A DNA stretch of 64,000 bases. Source: Paenibacillus sanguinis 2301083 = DSM 16941. GTDB taxonomy: Bacteria; Bacillota; Bacilli; Paenibacillales; Paenibacillaceae. Both the position numbers and the translations under genes were made by a program. Location: positions 173,262 through 237,261 of the forward strand of contig NZ_KB895383.1 in the NCBI RefSeq assembly GCF_000374825.1, given 5' to 3'. This document shows positions 52,736 to 63,000 of this stretch, piece after piece. Every line of letters begins with the position of its first letter. Within the stretch, counting starts at the first letter, position 1. The notes beneath the pieces are model-generated. The model was not told where the DNA came from. It ran no database searches and saw only the letters and a program-made list of their open reading frames with translations.

Positions 52736-53967
52736 CTTCGACATCGCATAAGCCCCTTGATCTACTCATTGTGGGCGCTGGCCCGGCGGGCTTGTCTGCG
52801 GCGATTGTCGGCGCCCGGTATGGACTTCACGTCCTCGTGCTGGATGAATTCCCGGAACCTGGCGGGCGTATGCTGGGGCAATTCCATGAGGAGAATGGCG
52901 GGTGGTGGGTCGGGAAGCGGGAGGCCGAGCGCCTGGTGGCAGAATGCAAGGCTTTGGGCGTGGATATCTGCTGTAGCCTATCCGTATACGGCATAACCAG
53001 GACCGATCGTCACTGGATTGTTCGCACAACACAAGGCTCGAAATCTGCAGTAAATGTGCTGATCGCTACGGGGGCCGCAGAAATCCCTTGTCCATGCCCG
53101 GGGTGGACCCTGCCTGGCGTCATGTCCATCGGCGCGGCCCAGGTGATGACAAATGTACATTATGTGAAGCCTGGCGAGCGGGGGCTTATTATCGGTGCGA
53201 ATATGCTGGCCTTGGCGATTGCCCGTGAGCTTGCGGTTAGCGGAGTGGTGCTGATTGGCATCGTGCTGCCGTCCCCTGGCCCACTGGCCGGAGCCGACGC
53301 TTCCCCCAGGCAGCAGCTCAAGCGATTGCTGGGCCTGGCCAGCCTGGCTCCTTCTACGCTGCTGCGTATCGGGGGGAAGCTGGCGAACTCCCTAGGCCTG
53401 GCGGGTGTAGCCTTGCGGTTGCTGCCGCGTAAAGGCCTGAACATCTGGGGTGTTCCCCTCCAGCTTCGTACCGCTGCCGTATCGATCAACGGTGAGCAGC
53501 AAGTAGAATCGGTCACACTGGCCAACCTCACGCATGACGGCAAAATGATTACCGGAAGCGAGCGGGAGGTGAAGGTAGATTTTGTGGCCCTGGCCGGAGG
53601 ATTGTATCCGCTTGCTGAGTTGGCAGCAGTTGCTGGCTGTCCCTTCGATTTTGCCGTAGAGCTGGGCGGGCATATCCCGCTCCATGACGAGCAGATGAGA
53701 ACCCCGCTGGAGGGCCTGTATGTGGCCGGTAATATTACTGGCATCGAGAGCGCTCAGGTGGCGATGGCTCAAGGGCGGCTGGCGGCCCTGTCCATATGCG
53801 GGGAGATGAACAGATTGGGCGAGTATCCTGACAAGCTGCTGCAAGATGGACTGGCCGATGTTCGTCAGGTGCGTGCCTCCGCGTTAATCCAGTTTCAGCC
53901 CGGCATTTCGCTAGCGAGGGAGCAAATTTACCAGAAATTCAGAGCATTTCAGGAGACGCGGGTGTGA
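52732..53967 (+). CDS. FAD/NAD-binding subunit of D-hydroxyproline dehydrogenase (HcnB-like)
   Basis: About 411 residues. FAD motif LLIVGAGPAGLSAAIVGARYG with EFPEPGGRMLGQ, a second dinucleotide site GLIIGANMLALAIARELA, and GLYVAGNITGIESAQVAMAQ near the end. Start GTG 52732 overlaps the previous stop. It lacks the C-terminal BFD domain found in some HcnB proteins, which is here the separate gene at 52128. Last gene of the island; no convincing terminator is seen in the 200 bases behind it, only the palindrome TCTATC-ATC-GATAGA at about 54091-54105. Confidence 0.87.
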   Translation: MTSTSHKPLDLLIVGAGPAGLSAAIVGARYGLHVLVLDEFPEPGGRMLGQFHEENGGWWVGKREAERLVAECKALGVDICCSLSVYGITRTDRHWIVRTTQGSKSAVNVLIATGAAEIPCPCPGWTLPGVMSIGAAQVMTNVHYVKPGERGLIIGANMLALAIARELAVSGVVLIGIVLPSPGPLAGADASPRQQLKRLLGLASLAPSTLLRIGGKLANSLGLAGVALRLLPRKGLNIWGVPLQLRTAAVSINGEQQVESVTLANLTHDGKMITGSEREVKVDFVALAGGLYPLAELAAVAGCPFDFAVELGGHIPLHDEQMRTPLEGLYVAGNITGIESAQVAMAQGRLAALSICGEMNRLGEYPDKLLQDGLADVRQVRASALIQFQPGISLAREQIYQKFRAFQETRV

Positions 53968-54169
53968 GTAGAGCAGGGAAATTCCAATCGCCTTCAATCT
54001 TTTGGGAGAAAACGGAGTGGGCTTCATTTTAGTGAAAAGGGGCGCACCAAACTACCAACGCTGCCGTATCGTAAAGCATCGATGTCTATGAATCTATCAT
54101 CGATAGAGCGCGCAAAGAGATATTATGCACTCACGAGAGGTCATTATAAGAATTGGAGAGGGTATGAAT

Positions 54170-56143
54170 ATGAGAAAATGGATTTCGATATGGCTTAGTA
54201 TTGCGTTAATGCTTTCGGTATTCGCTTTCCCGGCTGCGGCCGAGACGAACTCACCTCAACAAAGCAGCGATGATGCCCAGATCATTGATATTTTCGGAAG
54301 AACCCTGAACGACTATGGCGTAGAATTGGTAGATTGGCAGGGTTATATCGCCAACCCATATGTGAAGCTGAAGGTGGTTCCACCGCAAAATGCTTCCTAC
54401 CCGTTGACGATTACTATTAAGGCCAAAGGAACCTCCCGCCTGATGATGGATCGGCCGAGCACGCTGAGCGCAACTGGGGCTCAAAAGACACTTTCGTTCC
54501 AGAACGCCAGTGAAAGTAAAAACTTTTTGCTTGAAATCCATCCTGACCGCATTGGAGGCAACGGGGAGATTGAGCACTACACGCTGGAGTTGACGTCAAC
54601 GGGAGCCAATGGCATCGTACGTACACAAACGACCCCTATTCGTGTACTGGATCAGGATGATGACCGCGAGCCTGGCCTGCCGCTGAAGTTCGACTACAGA
54701 TATGACAATATCCAGCCTTATTTCAGTGATCCCGATATTCGGGAAGTGAGTGAACAAGCTATTAAGGATTGGTTCTATTTCTTTGATATGGAGCCTTTCG
54801 ATACGGTTCCAGCCTCTACAGAAACGACCTGGTTGCCGGGAGATGGCTTCACCAACCATATCCAGGTCACGAATAACGAGGCCTATAACGGCATGTGGAT
54901 TTATTTGCGAGGGCTGAATGGTCCTTACTCCACCGGCGGACCGGCGAATAACGGCAATTATCATAAACGCAACGGAGTGACAATTCCTGATAACATTCAC
55001 CGCTCCTTACTGACGATTCTGGATTTTTACGATACCGCCACACCGTTTGCTTCACTGGACGATGAATTGTGGTACTTGACGGAAATGTCCAACACCTCTA
55101 CAGATGTGCACGGTCTTATTATGCATGAGTTCGGTCATGCGCTAGCCTTCTCGGATAGCTGGAAGGGGATGGCTCAGTACAAGCAAAGCGGGGGAAATGC
55201 AGCCAACATCGTTGCCTATCAGGGGAACGCAGTTCCTCTGGACAATACGTATCACATTCCTGGAGATCCGCAATATTGGGACCGCATCAGCGGTCAAAGC
55301 GGCGGACGTGATCACCTCTTCCACAGTAAGCGTTGGATGCTGACCAAGCTAACCCTGCTGATTGCCGAAAAGGCAGGCTGGAAGCTGGATCGTACGCTGA
55401 CTCCGTTCCTTAGCCCAGCCATCAAAAGCACAACAGTTCCAAGCGCTTCGCCAGGGGATGGCTATCTGGTGAAGCTCCAGGCCGAGGGCGGTGTGCCGTT
55501 CTATGACTGGACTATTACGGGAGGATCGCTGCCCGGCGGACTTGCGCTGGACCGCTTCACCGGTGAGATTAAAGGCACCGTATCCGCCAGTGCTCAAGGA
55601 AGCTACAGCTTTACGGTCCAGCTTCGCGATTATGATGAAATGAGCACTTCGGTGCAGAGGCAGTTTACGATCAGCGTAGGACAGGGAGGCACTCCGGGCA
55701 ACCCGGTTGAAAACGTAGCCTTGGGAGCAACAGCCTCCAGCTCCTACGTATCTCCTTGGGAGAGCTTGATCGGACTGAATGACGGGTATGAGCCAGTGAA
55801 TTCGGCTGACCGGGGACACCCGGTGTACGGCAACTGGGATAATCCCGGGACTGAGCAATGGGTGCAATACGACTTTGTTCAGCCAGTAGCTATATCCTCC
55901 AGTGAGGTATACTGGTTCGATGATGATCAGGGTATTGATCTGCCTGCTTCCTTTTCACTTCAGTATTGGGATGGCACGGCTTGGAGGCAGGTAGCTAATC
56001 CATCCGCCTACGGTGTGCTGGGAAATCAATACAATGTCACAAACTTTGACACTGTTACGACAACCCGAGTTCGCTTGCTGATTCAAGCCAAGGCGAATTT
56101 CTCTACAGGCATTCAGCAATGGAAGGTGCTGGGAACCAACTAG
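54170..56143 (+). CDS. Secreted metzincin-like zinc metalloprotease with discoidin-like domain
   Basis: About 657 residues. Signal peptide ends near FAFPAAAE. The active-site motif HEFGHALAFSD starts at His319: an HExxHxxxxxD pattern with Asp as probable third zinc ligand, as in snapalysin, but lacking the usual glycine. A putative Ig domain at about 430-505 (GYLVKLQAEGGVPFYDWTITGG) is followed by an F5/8 type C-like domain 515-657 (NVALGATASSSYVSPWESLI), a typical carbohydrate-binding fold. ATG 54170 stands 8 bases after GGAGAGG. It is next to the hydroxyproline island and could digest extracellular glycoprotein. Peptidase family not certain. Confidence 0.75.
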   Translation: MRKWISIWLSIALMLSVFAFPAAAETNSPQQSSDDAQIIDIFGRTLNDYGVELVDWQGYIANPYVKLKVVPPQNASYPLTITIKAKGTSRLMMDRPSTLSATGAQKTLSFQNASESKNFLLEIHPDRIGGNGEIEHYTLELTSTGANGIVRTQTTPIRVLDQDDDREPGLPLKFDYRYDNIQPYFSDPDIREVSEQAIKDWFYFFDMEPFDTVPASTETTWLPGDGFTNHIQVTNNEAYNGMWIYLRGLNGPYSTGGPANNGNYHKRNGVTIPDNIHRSLLTILDFYDTATPFASLDDELWYLTEMSNTSTDVHGLIMHEFGHALAFSDSWKGMAQYKQSGGNAANIVAYQGNAVPLDNTYHIPGDPQYWDRISGQSGGRDHLFHSKRWMLTKLTLLIAEKAGWKLDRTLTPFLSPAIKSTTVPSASPGDGYLVKLQAEGGVPFYDWTITGGSLPGGLALDRFTGEIKGTVSASAQGSYSFTVQLRDYDEMSTSVQRQFTISVGQGGTPGNPVENVALGATASSSYVSPWESLIGLNDGYEPVNSADRGHPVYGNWDNPGTEQWVQYDFVQPVAISSSEVYWFDDDQGIDLPASFSLQYWDGTAWRQVANPSAYGVLGNQYNVTNFDTVTTTRVRLLIQAKANFSTGIQQWKVLGTN

Positions 56144-56162
56144 GTCATATACGTATTATATT

Positions 56163-56195
56163 GAGGAATGCCCGACGACCGGGTATTCCTCTTTT
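56163..56195 (+). terminator. Terminator after the metalloprotease gene
   Basis: GAGGAATGCCCG pairs with CGGGTATTCCTC (one G-T pair) around a 4-base loop, then TTTTAATTCTT. Confidence 0.8.
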
Positions 56196-56358
56196 AATTC
56201 TTATTGACCTATTGGCTCACTCGGGTATGTATGCCAATGGGTCTATTTAAGATAGGACGTAGGAAGCCTTTTCCCATTCCACAAGGCGATATGATTGATT
56301 GTAAATCTGGGGCAGCCGTATACTGAATGAAATCAGACAGAATAGTGGAGGGATGTAC

Positions 56359-57417
56359 ATGAGCGAGGATGTTGCAATTGGTTGGGACGCGATAGAAGGG
56401 CAAATGAAACGTCTATACGGAGAACAGGAGCCTAAGCATTACGGCACTTTACTCTCCTATCAGCTTGGAGGAAATGACCCGTTGGACGGACTTAGCGCTT
56501 ATAAAGCCACTCGTCCGGTTCCTCATTGGCATATTGTCACTTTTGGTTTCTCTGAGCTCTATGCCAAAGAATCGGAAAATATGATGTATAGCGGCTATGG
56601 ATTTGAGCTTACCTTTCGCGTTGCCCGGCAGGAAGATGAGGAAGAACCCCCGATGTGGGCGCTGAACCTGCTGCAAAATATGGGGCGTTATGTCTTTAAC
56701 AGTGGAAACATTTTTGTGGGTGGCGACTATCTGGATGCGAACGGGCCGATCTGCCTGGGGGCGGACACGCTGTTAACGGCACTGTCCTTCATAGAAGACC
56801 CGGAGCTTCCGGCAATACATACTCCTAACGGCAGAGTAGAGTTTCTGCAAATGATCGGCATCACGGGAGATGAGCTTGAGGCGATGAAAACCTGGAGCAC
56901 CGCAGGGTTGCTGGAGGCGGGGAAATCTGTCGTCCCAGGGTACGTCACGGATTTGTCCCGGGATTCCATGCTGCAGATTCCTGCCATTGCTGAAGCTGTA
57001 GAGCAAGGGATTGAGCGAGATGGCTCGAATACGGGATTTCTGTTTGTCGATGAATTGGCCTTTGAGCCTGGCAAGAAGAAGCTGTTCCGCAAGACGCCAG
57101 CCAAGTTGACGATGGGGGCCAAGCAGGCGGAAACGGTAGGGAAGTTACTGCGTGGAAGACTGCTGAAGGGCAAAGACTTAACCTTGGCCAGCCGCGATTG
57201 TCAGATTATCCTGGAACCGGCCGCAGTCACGTCCTATGAGAAGGGTGGGGAGGCGTTCCAAGTACATTTAAGTGATGCAGTGTCCACGGAGTTGTCCCAA
57301 AGGCTGCAAGCCAAAGAAGGAACGGTTCAATTATCCTCTTATGACGGACTGATGATTCAAGTCGTAAAAACTCATATCAAGGATCAGGAAGGAAATGTAG
57401 TCTCAACCATTGGCTAA
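56359..57417 (+). CDS. Suppressor-of-fused (SUFU) domain protein
   Basis: About 352 residues, cytoplasmic. The SUFU fold is indicated by GWDAIEGQMKRLYGEQEPKHYG, DGLSAYKATRPVPHWHIVTFG, SGYGFELTFRV and FVGGDYL. In bacteria SUFU domains mostly act as immunity proteins against polymorphic toxins or in related conflict systems; no toxin gene is present in the window. The domain fills the first 185 residues; the rest is a C-terminal extension common in Firmicute members. ATG 56359 has GGAGG 7 bases before it. Next to the unrecognised gene at 57471. Confidence 0.85.
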   Translation: MSEDVAIGWDAIEGQMKRLYGEQEPKHYGTLLSYQLGGNDPLDGLSAYKATRPVPHWHIVTFGFSELYAKESENMMYSGYGFELTFRVARQEDEEEPPMWALNLLQNMGRYVFNSGNIFVGGDYLDANGPICLGADTLLTALSFIEDPELPAIHTPNGRVEFLQMIGITGDELEAMKTWSTAGLLEAGKSVVPGYVTDLSRDSMLQIPAIAEAVEQGIERDGSNTGFLFVDELAFEPGKKKLFRKTPAKLTMGAKQAETVGKLLRGRLLKGKDLTLASRDCQIILEPAAVTSYEKGGEAFQVHLSDAVSTELSQRLQAKEGTVQLSSYDGLMIQVVKTHIKDQEGNVVSTIG

Positions 57418-57470
57418 TAAGACTCATTATATAAGGATTTTGTGACATAACATGATTTGGAGGGCTGTCT

Positions 57471-58271
57471 ATGGATGCCAAAGCTAAAAAAATATTGCAC
57501 AACACCTATTGGGCTGGCGGCCGCTGGAAGCTTGGCGGTCCCTCCTGTACGGATGAAGACTTTGAATATGCCAAGAGCATGGGGGTCATGTTCGACCCGG
57601 TGACAACAACGCATGATGAATGTGTGCTAAAGCTAAGGGAACTCCACGAACATAAGATCACCAAGGAAAAGGTAGTTCGTGCCTTTCTACATAGCTTGTC
57701 CACCCGCAAGGTTTATTTGCGCAGCGCCTTGTCCAGCTTTGCGTTAACGCATGATTTGCCCGTACATAAGTTTGAAGAGCGGAAGGCCGACGAGATCTAT
57801 TACTCCTCTTGTCATGATTGCAACGAGAGAAAGCTGATGTCTGACGAGCAATATGTCAATGCGGATGTTAACGTGCTTAACTTTGAACGAAGTAAGTGGG
57901 GCGGGGTGCGTTTAAACCGTCTGCTTTACTGTCTGTTGGACCTGGAGCTAATGAGCCGGGAAGAAGATCTGGATGTCACGAATGAGGACATTGCTATTCT
58001 GAAGAACATGGTGCAAGCCGTCGAAGCTTGTTCAGATACAGATGCGGCAAGACAATTGGAGAAACGTTGGAAGGACTTGTTCAAGGCCAACCAGTATGAG
58101 CGAGACGTTGTGCTGGAAATCTGGGGTTATGCAGGTCTGCTGCAATCCACCGATCAATACCGTAAGGAACGAGGACGAGGTGGGACCGACTTTATGTCTG
58201 TGGCTACCTGGCGGGGCGAGGATGGTTATTCCGCGGAGAGAATGAATCATTATTTGGGAGCCTATCTCTAA
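57471..58271 (+). CDS. Protein of unknown function, adjacent to SUFU gene
   Basis: About 266 residues, soluble, no signal peptide, no family recognised. It is mostly helical, with a possible metal or structural site CHDCNERK near residue 115 and a conserved-looking N-terminus (TYWAGGRWKLGGPSCTDEDF). RBS TTGGAGGG. It follows the SUFU gene by 53 bases in the same direction with no terminator between, suggesting co-transcription and perhaps a related immunity or stress role. Confidence 0.8.
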   Translation: MDAKAKKILHNTYWAGGRWKLGGPSCTDEDFEYAKSMGVMFDPVTTTHDECVLKLRELHEHKITKEKVVRAFLHSLSTRKVYLRSALSSFALTHDLPVHKFEERKADEIYYSSCHDCNERKLMSDEQYVNADVNVLNFERSKWGGVRLNRLLYCLLDLELMSREEDLDVTNEDIAILKNMVQAVEACSDTDAARQLEKRWKDLFKANQYERDVVLEIWGYAGLLQSTDQYRKERGRGGTDFMSVATWRGEDGYSAERMNHYLGAYL

Positions 58272-58389
58272 TGAGTGCCAGATTAAATTAAGTAAAAAAA
58301 GGTTTATTACAAAGTATAGAGAATGAATTATGAGGTTGTTTGGTGGTTAAGAGCATCCATCAGTATCCGAAATGAAGGAGCGATGATCT

Positions 58390-59790
58390 ATGGATCATTA
58401 CAGACCAAGATACCATTTTACAGCACCACAGCATTGGATGAACGATCCGAACGGCCCGTTTCAGAAAGACGGAGAATACCATCTGTTCTATCAGCATAAT
58501 CCCCATGCTGCCAAATGGGGCGACATCCATTGGGGTCATGCCAAAAGTGCTGACTTAATTCACTGGAGCCATCTGCCAATTGCTTTGGCCCCCTCTACAG
58601 AACTGGAGGAAGAGCATTGCTTCTCCGGATGCTCTGTAATTCAGGGGGATGAGGTGATCTTATTTTACACCAGCATTGGGGATGGGGAGCGGAACGCCAA
58701 GACCGGGTCCCAGCAATGGACCGCGAAAAGTAAGGACCTTCTTCACTGGCACAAGACCGCGCACCCTCCAGCCTTAAGTCTGGAACTCCATGGAGAAGTG
58801 GAAATTACCGAATGGAGAGATCCCTACGTGTGGCAAGAACGGAACGGCTGGCGCATGCTGCTCGGCGGAGTTTATGAAGGCAAGGGCTGCAGCTTGATTT
58901 ACCGTTCCGATGATTTGGAGAAGTGGAGCTTTCAGGGAATCTTCCACCGAGGGGATGAAGAGATTTGGGAATGTCCTCATCTGTTCCGCTTTGACGACCA
59001 GGCAGTATTATTCTACTCACCAGGTGGTCCTGTCCGTTATATAACTGGTACGATTCGCGAGGATAAATTAACGGATGTGATAAAGCACGGCACGGTGGAC
59101 TATGGCGGCTTGGAGGGCTACTATGCCTCAACAGGGTTTGTCGATGAGAAGGGGCGCAAAATCATGCATGGCTGGATCCCGGAAGGCCGGGGGGAGGATT
59201 TCCCTGTGCGGCTGAGCTGGGCGGGCATGCTGGCTTTGCCGCGAGTAATCGATCTCAAATCCAATGGCAGCATTACGATGTCGCCTGTCCCCGAGGTAGA
59301 AACGTTAAGAGGGAAGCATTACGGCTTCAAGAACATCGAGGTGGGGCATACGCCTGTGGATACGGAGGTGCATTCCACCTCGTTTGAATGCTTGCTGAAG
59401 CTGGAGAAGGCAGCTCTGGAAAACGGGAACCTGATCATTTCCTTATTTGCTTCGGACAGTGGTCTGGAGCATACGGATGTGCGTGTGGATGTGGAGAAGG
59501 GGGCGATTTGCATTGACCGATCGCAATCCAGTCAATTCTGGAATGTGAACAAGACCTCGGTAACAGGCGAACTGCCCGCAGACAATGAAGGACGGCTGCT
59601 GCGCCTGCGAATCTTTGCAGACCAATCCGTCATCGAGGTATTTGTTAACGATGAGGTTTGTCTTACGGCCAGAGTATACCCCTCCTTGGAGGATAGCCGT
59701 GGGATTCTGTTAACCTCTGAAGGTGAAGTGAATGTAGCAAGCATGGACATCTGGGAAATGCAAGCTGTGGAGATTCGTACTGCAGAATAA
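58390..59790 (+). CDS. GH32 beta-fructofuranosidase (sucrose/fructan hydrolase)
   Basis: About 466 residues, no signal peptide, so intracellular. GH32 signature HWMNDPNGP with nucleophile Asp19, WRDP with Asp144 stabilising the transition state and EIWECP with acid/base Glu194; a C-terminal beta-sandwich follows from about residue 325. It splits sucrose, sucrose 6-phosphate or short fructans. RBS AAGGAG. There is no sucrose PTS or permease beside it, so the entry route for its substrate is not shown. Confidence 0.92.
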   Translation: MDHYRPRYHFTAPQHWMNDPNGPFQKDGEYHLFYQHNPHAAKWGDIHWGHAKSADLIHWSHLPIALAPSTELEEEHCFSGCSVIQGDEVILFYTSIGDGERNAKTGSQQWTAKSKDLLHWHKTAHPPALSLELHGEVEITEWRDPYVWQERNGWRMLLGGVYEGKGCSLIYRSDDLEKWSFQGIFHRGDEEIWECPHLFRFDDQAVLFYSPGGPVRYITGTIREDKLTDVIKHGTVDYGGLEGYYASTGFVDEKGRKIMHGWIPEGRGEDFPVRLSWAGMLALPRVIDLKSNGSITMSPVPEVETLRGKHYGFKNIEVGHTPVDTEVHSTSFECLLKLEKAALENGNLIISLFASDSGLEHTDVRVDVEKGAICIDRSQSSQFWNVNKTSVTGELPADNEGRLLRLRIFADQSVIEVFVNDEVCLTARVYPSLEDSRGILLTSEGEVNVASMDIWEMQAVEIRTAE

Positions 59791-59941
59791 AGTGATAAAC
59801 TTAGGGGGAATTCTGGGAATTGATGGGAAGTTGGCAGGCACTTCCTTTCAGTTTGAGCAAGGAAAGTTGATTAAGCTAAATCCCGAGGTTCAGGCCTTTG
59901 CGTTTATCACTATGCATTATGGGGCATTCCTGAATCATTTG

Positions 59942-60044
59942 GACAGTGGGGTAAATTTCCCCACCGTGTCTTTGGAGATTTTTATCGTTGAAAGTGTAAA
60001 GACCTTCACCAGGGCGTTAGCACCCTAGTGAAGGTCTTATTTAT
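59942..60044. terminator. Hairpins between GH32 and GH74 genes, including bidirectional terminator
   Basis: AAGACCTTCAC and GTGAAGGTCTT (59999-60037), with an inner AGGG/CCCT pair, make a strong stem with T-rich flanks on both sides, suited to both convergent genes. A smaller stem, TGGGG/CCCCA at about 59946-59962, precedes it. The 309 bases between the two genes hold nothing else supported. Confidence 0.75.
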
Positions 60045-60099
60045 GCTATAAAGAATAAAAAGGTTGATGATGAGCTAATCAATATAGCTTGTATGACTC

Positions 60100-63000
60100 T
60101 TATGGCTCCTGCCCCCAAGCCAACGTACCGCCAATATACGCGGGTGTGAGTGGACTATCCACGTAGGCAGTAGCTGCAGCATTAAAGGAATAATCATCCG
60201 ACTGCGAATAGTTGGTCCAGTCCGTCTTGGAGATGCGAGTCTGAATCTCGATGCTTTGCCCGGCCGCAAGCACGCCTGCCTCACTAGTAAAGCCCCACTC
60301 GGCATAGGTGTCGGCCGTTGGTTTGGCTTCATCCAGCTTCACGAAAGTACCCGTCACGTTTTCGCCTCCTGCTGATGACCAGTCCACAAAGAATTGTTGA
60401 TCCTGGTTACCGTTGATGGTGTAGTAATAACGTATGTTTACGGACGACAAAGCGATGTCATCACTGCCCGTATTTGTCAACTTAATGCGAGGATTCAAGG
60501 TATTTGCGGTGCTTGCCAGTGACTCATTAAACATCTGGACCTTGATGTCGCCCGTGACAGGCGGCTGCTCCTCGGCATCGTTGATGGTAATCCCTAAAGT
60601 TGCGGGACTGCCTGCACTGAATACAAAGGTCAATTGAGTCAAACCGAGCGCTTGCGCAGCCAGATAATGCTCACTGATGCTAACTGTGGTCCCCGATACG
60701 GTGTAATCCGTACCGGACACAAGAACGGTGCTGCCATTGTGAATAGAAGTTAGCGTATTTCCATTTAAGGTCAACGCGACAGAGATATCTGCCGGGTTAT
60801 GCTTATCAAACTGAGCCGATATTGGAGTAATCACGGAGTTATCGTCCGGATCCGGGTTCGGTGCAGCATTCACCGGGTCCCCGTAAACGATGCCGTGACC
60901 GTTGGTGCCCAGATATACGCGGCCGAATACTTTCGGATCGCCAGTAATGGCCGAATTGGTCACCCCGTACTGATGCTGATCATCATTAATCCGCACCCAG
61001 GTTGCTCCTGCGTCAATGGAGCGGAAGATACCGCGGACACCATCGATTTTTGCGCTGGTATATATAGCTTTATAGCTGCGGCCAGGAGCTTCCTTCCCGA
61101 AGCCAACCACATCCGCTTCTTCGACATTCGCCAATCGGGTAAAGCTTGCTCCTGAATTGGTGGAATGCCAGAGTCCATAGGCGCCATCGGAACTACCGCC
61201 AGCCAGCCAAATGTCGCCCTCCGTACCGGGCAGTGCCTTCAAGTTGCCTGTTGCAGGCAACCCCGAGGCCGCAGTGGGTGCAAAGGAGGCTCCACCGTCT
61301 GTGCTTATATAGAAGGTACCGCCACCGATCGCATAAAATTTGTCCTTATTCACTCGGTCCGAGGCCACCTTGGCTCCGGCAGGCAGTCCCGTGCTGGCCG
61401 ACCAGGAGTTGCCGCCAGTCTTGGAGTAATGCACACCGGCATCTTCAATCGACCAGACGATGGAGCTTCCGTCAGCAGCCAGGGCTACCGTTCCGCCACC
61501 CTTCTGGGTGGATGGCTGGCTGTTTGGGGAATACCAGTTGCTAGCGCTGTCCCGGGAAATTCCCACCAGCTTCTGATCCGGATAGTCGGTATCATAGGTA
61601 CCGACCCGGACAACAAATGCAGGGTCCAGTTCAGCATAGTCCATGCTGGCTGTGCTCTTTGGATTGATCATCATCTTGGATGGAACCTGGGTTACGTCAT
61701 CATGGCGGAAGCCGCTGACATCGAGTACACCGCTAATGACCTCAGGGCCGATAGGGGTACTAAGCAGAGAGGTCACCGCTTCCTCCTCGATGCCCTTGGC
61801 CATAACGGAAATGTTGATCTTCTCGTCGTTATCCCAGGCTGTCAGATTATTGGTTCCGTACAGGGTAGCTCCTGTACCGTACATCATCCTGTCGGAATTG
61901 AACGGATCGATCTCGATATCTCCGATCATCCAGCCCAGCTTGGGAGTCGTTTCCGGCGGCTGAGGATTCGCGGCAAAATCCAGCCAAGGCGCGGCGGAAA
62001 TATCCTGAGTGTAACGCAAGGTGCGGCCCGGATAGCCATTCCAGTCCCAAATGGACGTCCAGGTAGCGCCGCCGTCTGTGCTACGGAAGATGTTCTCATC
62101 CGGCCACCACGCATTCATGGAGGATACCATCAGCGTGTCCGGATGTTGCGGATCGACGGCCAGGCCGCCATAACCAAACCAGTTGTCCTCGCTATCGGAG
62201 TCAACCGGGCTGATCTCCGTCCAAACGCCGGTAGACGTATCCAGCTTCCAGACCTGTCCTTTGCTGCCGCCATATGGGCCAACGTCATTGCTGTAGTTGA
62301 CATATAACGTACCGTTGCCGGCAAGCACACCGTGATGAGGGAGGAATCCGGTAGGCTGGTCAGGAACCGCCTGCCAAGTCGTTCCACCATCTGTACTGCG
62401 AAAGATATTGTTAGACGGGTCGGCAACGCCTACATAAATCGTTTGTGTGGCACTGCCTGGAGAGCCCGTGCTTCGATCAAGGGCAATCCAGGCGATGCCC
62501 ATAATATCCCCTTGGTAGGAGTCGCCAGGGACTGGAATATAAGTACCTGGATTCGGAAAGCTAGTCACTTGGCTCCACGTTTGTCCATAGTCGGTGCTTC
62601 TCCACAAGCCATTGCCGCTACGCGCACCAAGATAGAGGATATTGTTGCGGTTAGGGTCTATCACCAGACGTTCCCCCATGGAGCGGCCCGGCATATTGCC
62701 GCCAACCTTGAAGGGCAGGGGAGAAGCAACAAAGGAATTCCCCCGGTCGGTGGAGATCAGCACATTCCCGTTGTTGTGATCCCATTCATTCGTATACATC
62801 CCGGTTAGCAAATACAAACGGTCAGGGTTTACGGGGTCTGTGGCCAAACCATCGATTCCGTTCTTGTTCCAGTCGTCCCAACCGACGAAACGGGTCAGTT
62901 GAATCCAGCTGTTATCGCTAGGATTCCAGCGGTACGCACCCCCAATATCTGTGCGGGCGTAGATCAAATCCTCCTCGGATTCGTTGAAGATAATGCCAGG

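Noticed and set aside
59792..60028. Open frame of 78 codons after the GH32 gene
   Set aside because: No RBS, GTG start 2 bases after the GH32 stop, and it runs into the terminator stem; composition is not protein-like.
61165..62307. Plus-strand frame of 380 codons inside the GH74 gene
   Set aside because: The repeats of the beta-propeller keep the opposite strand open; the GH74 frame has the signal peptide, domains and RBS.
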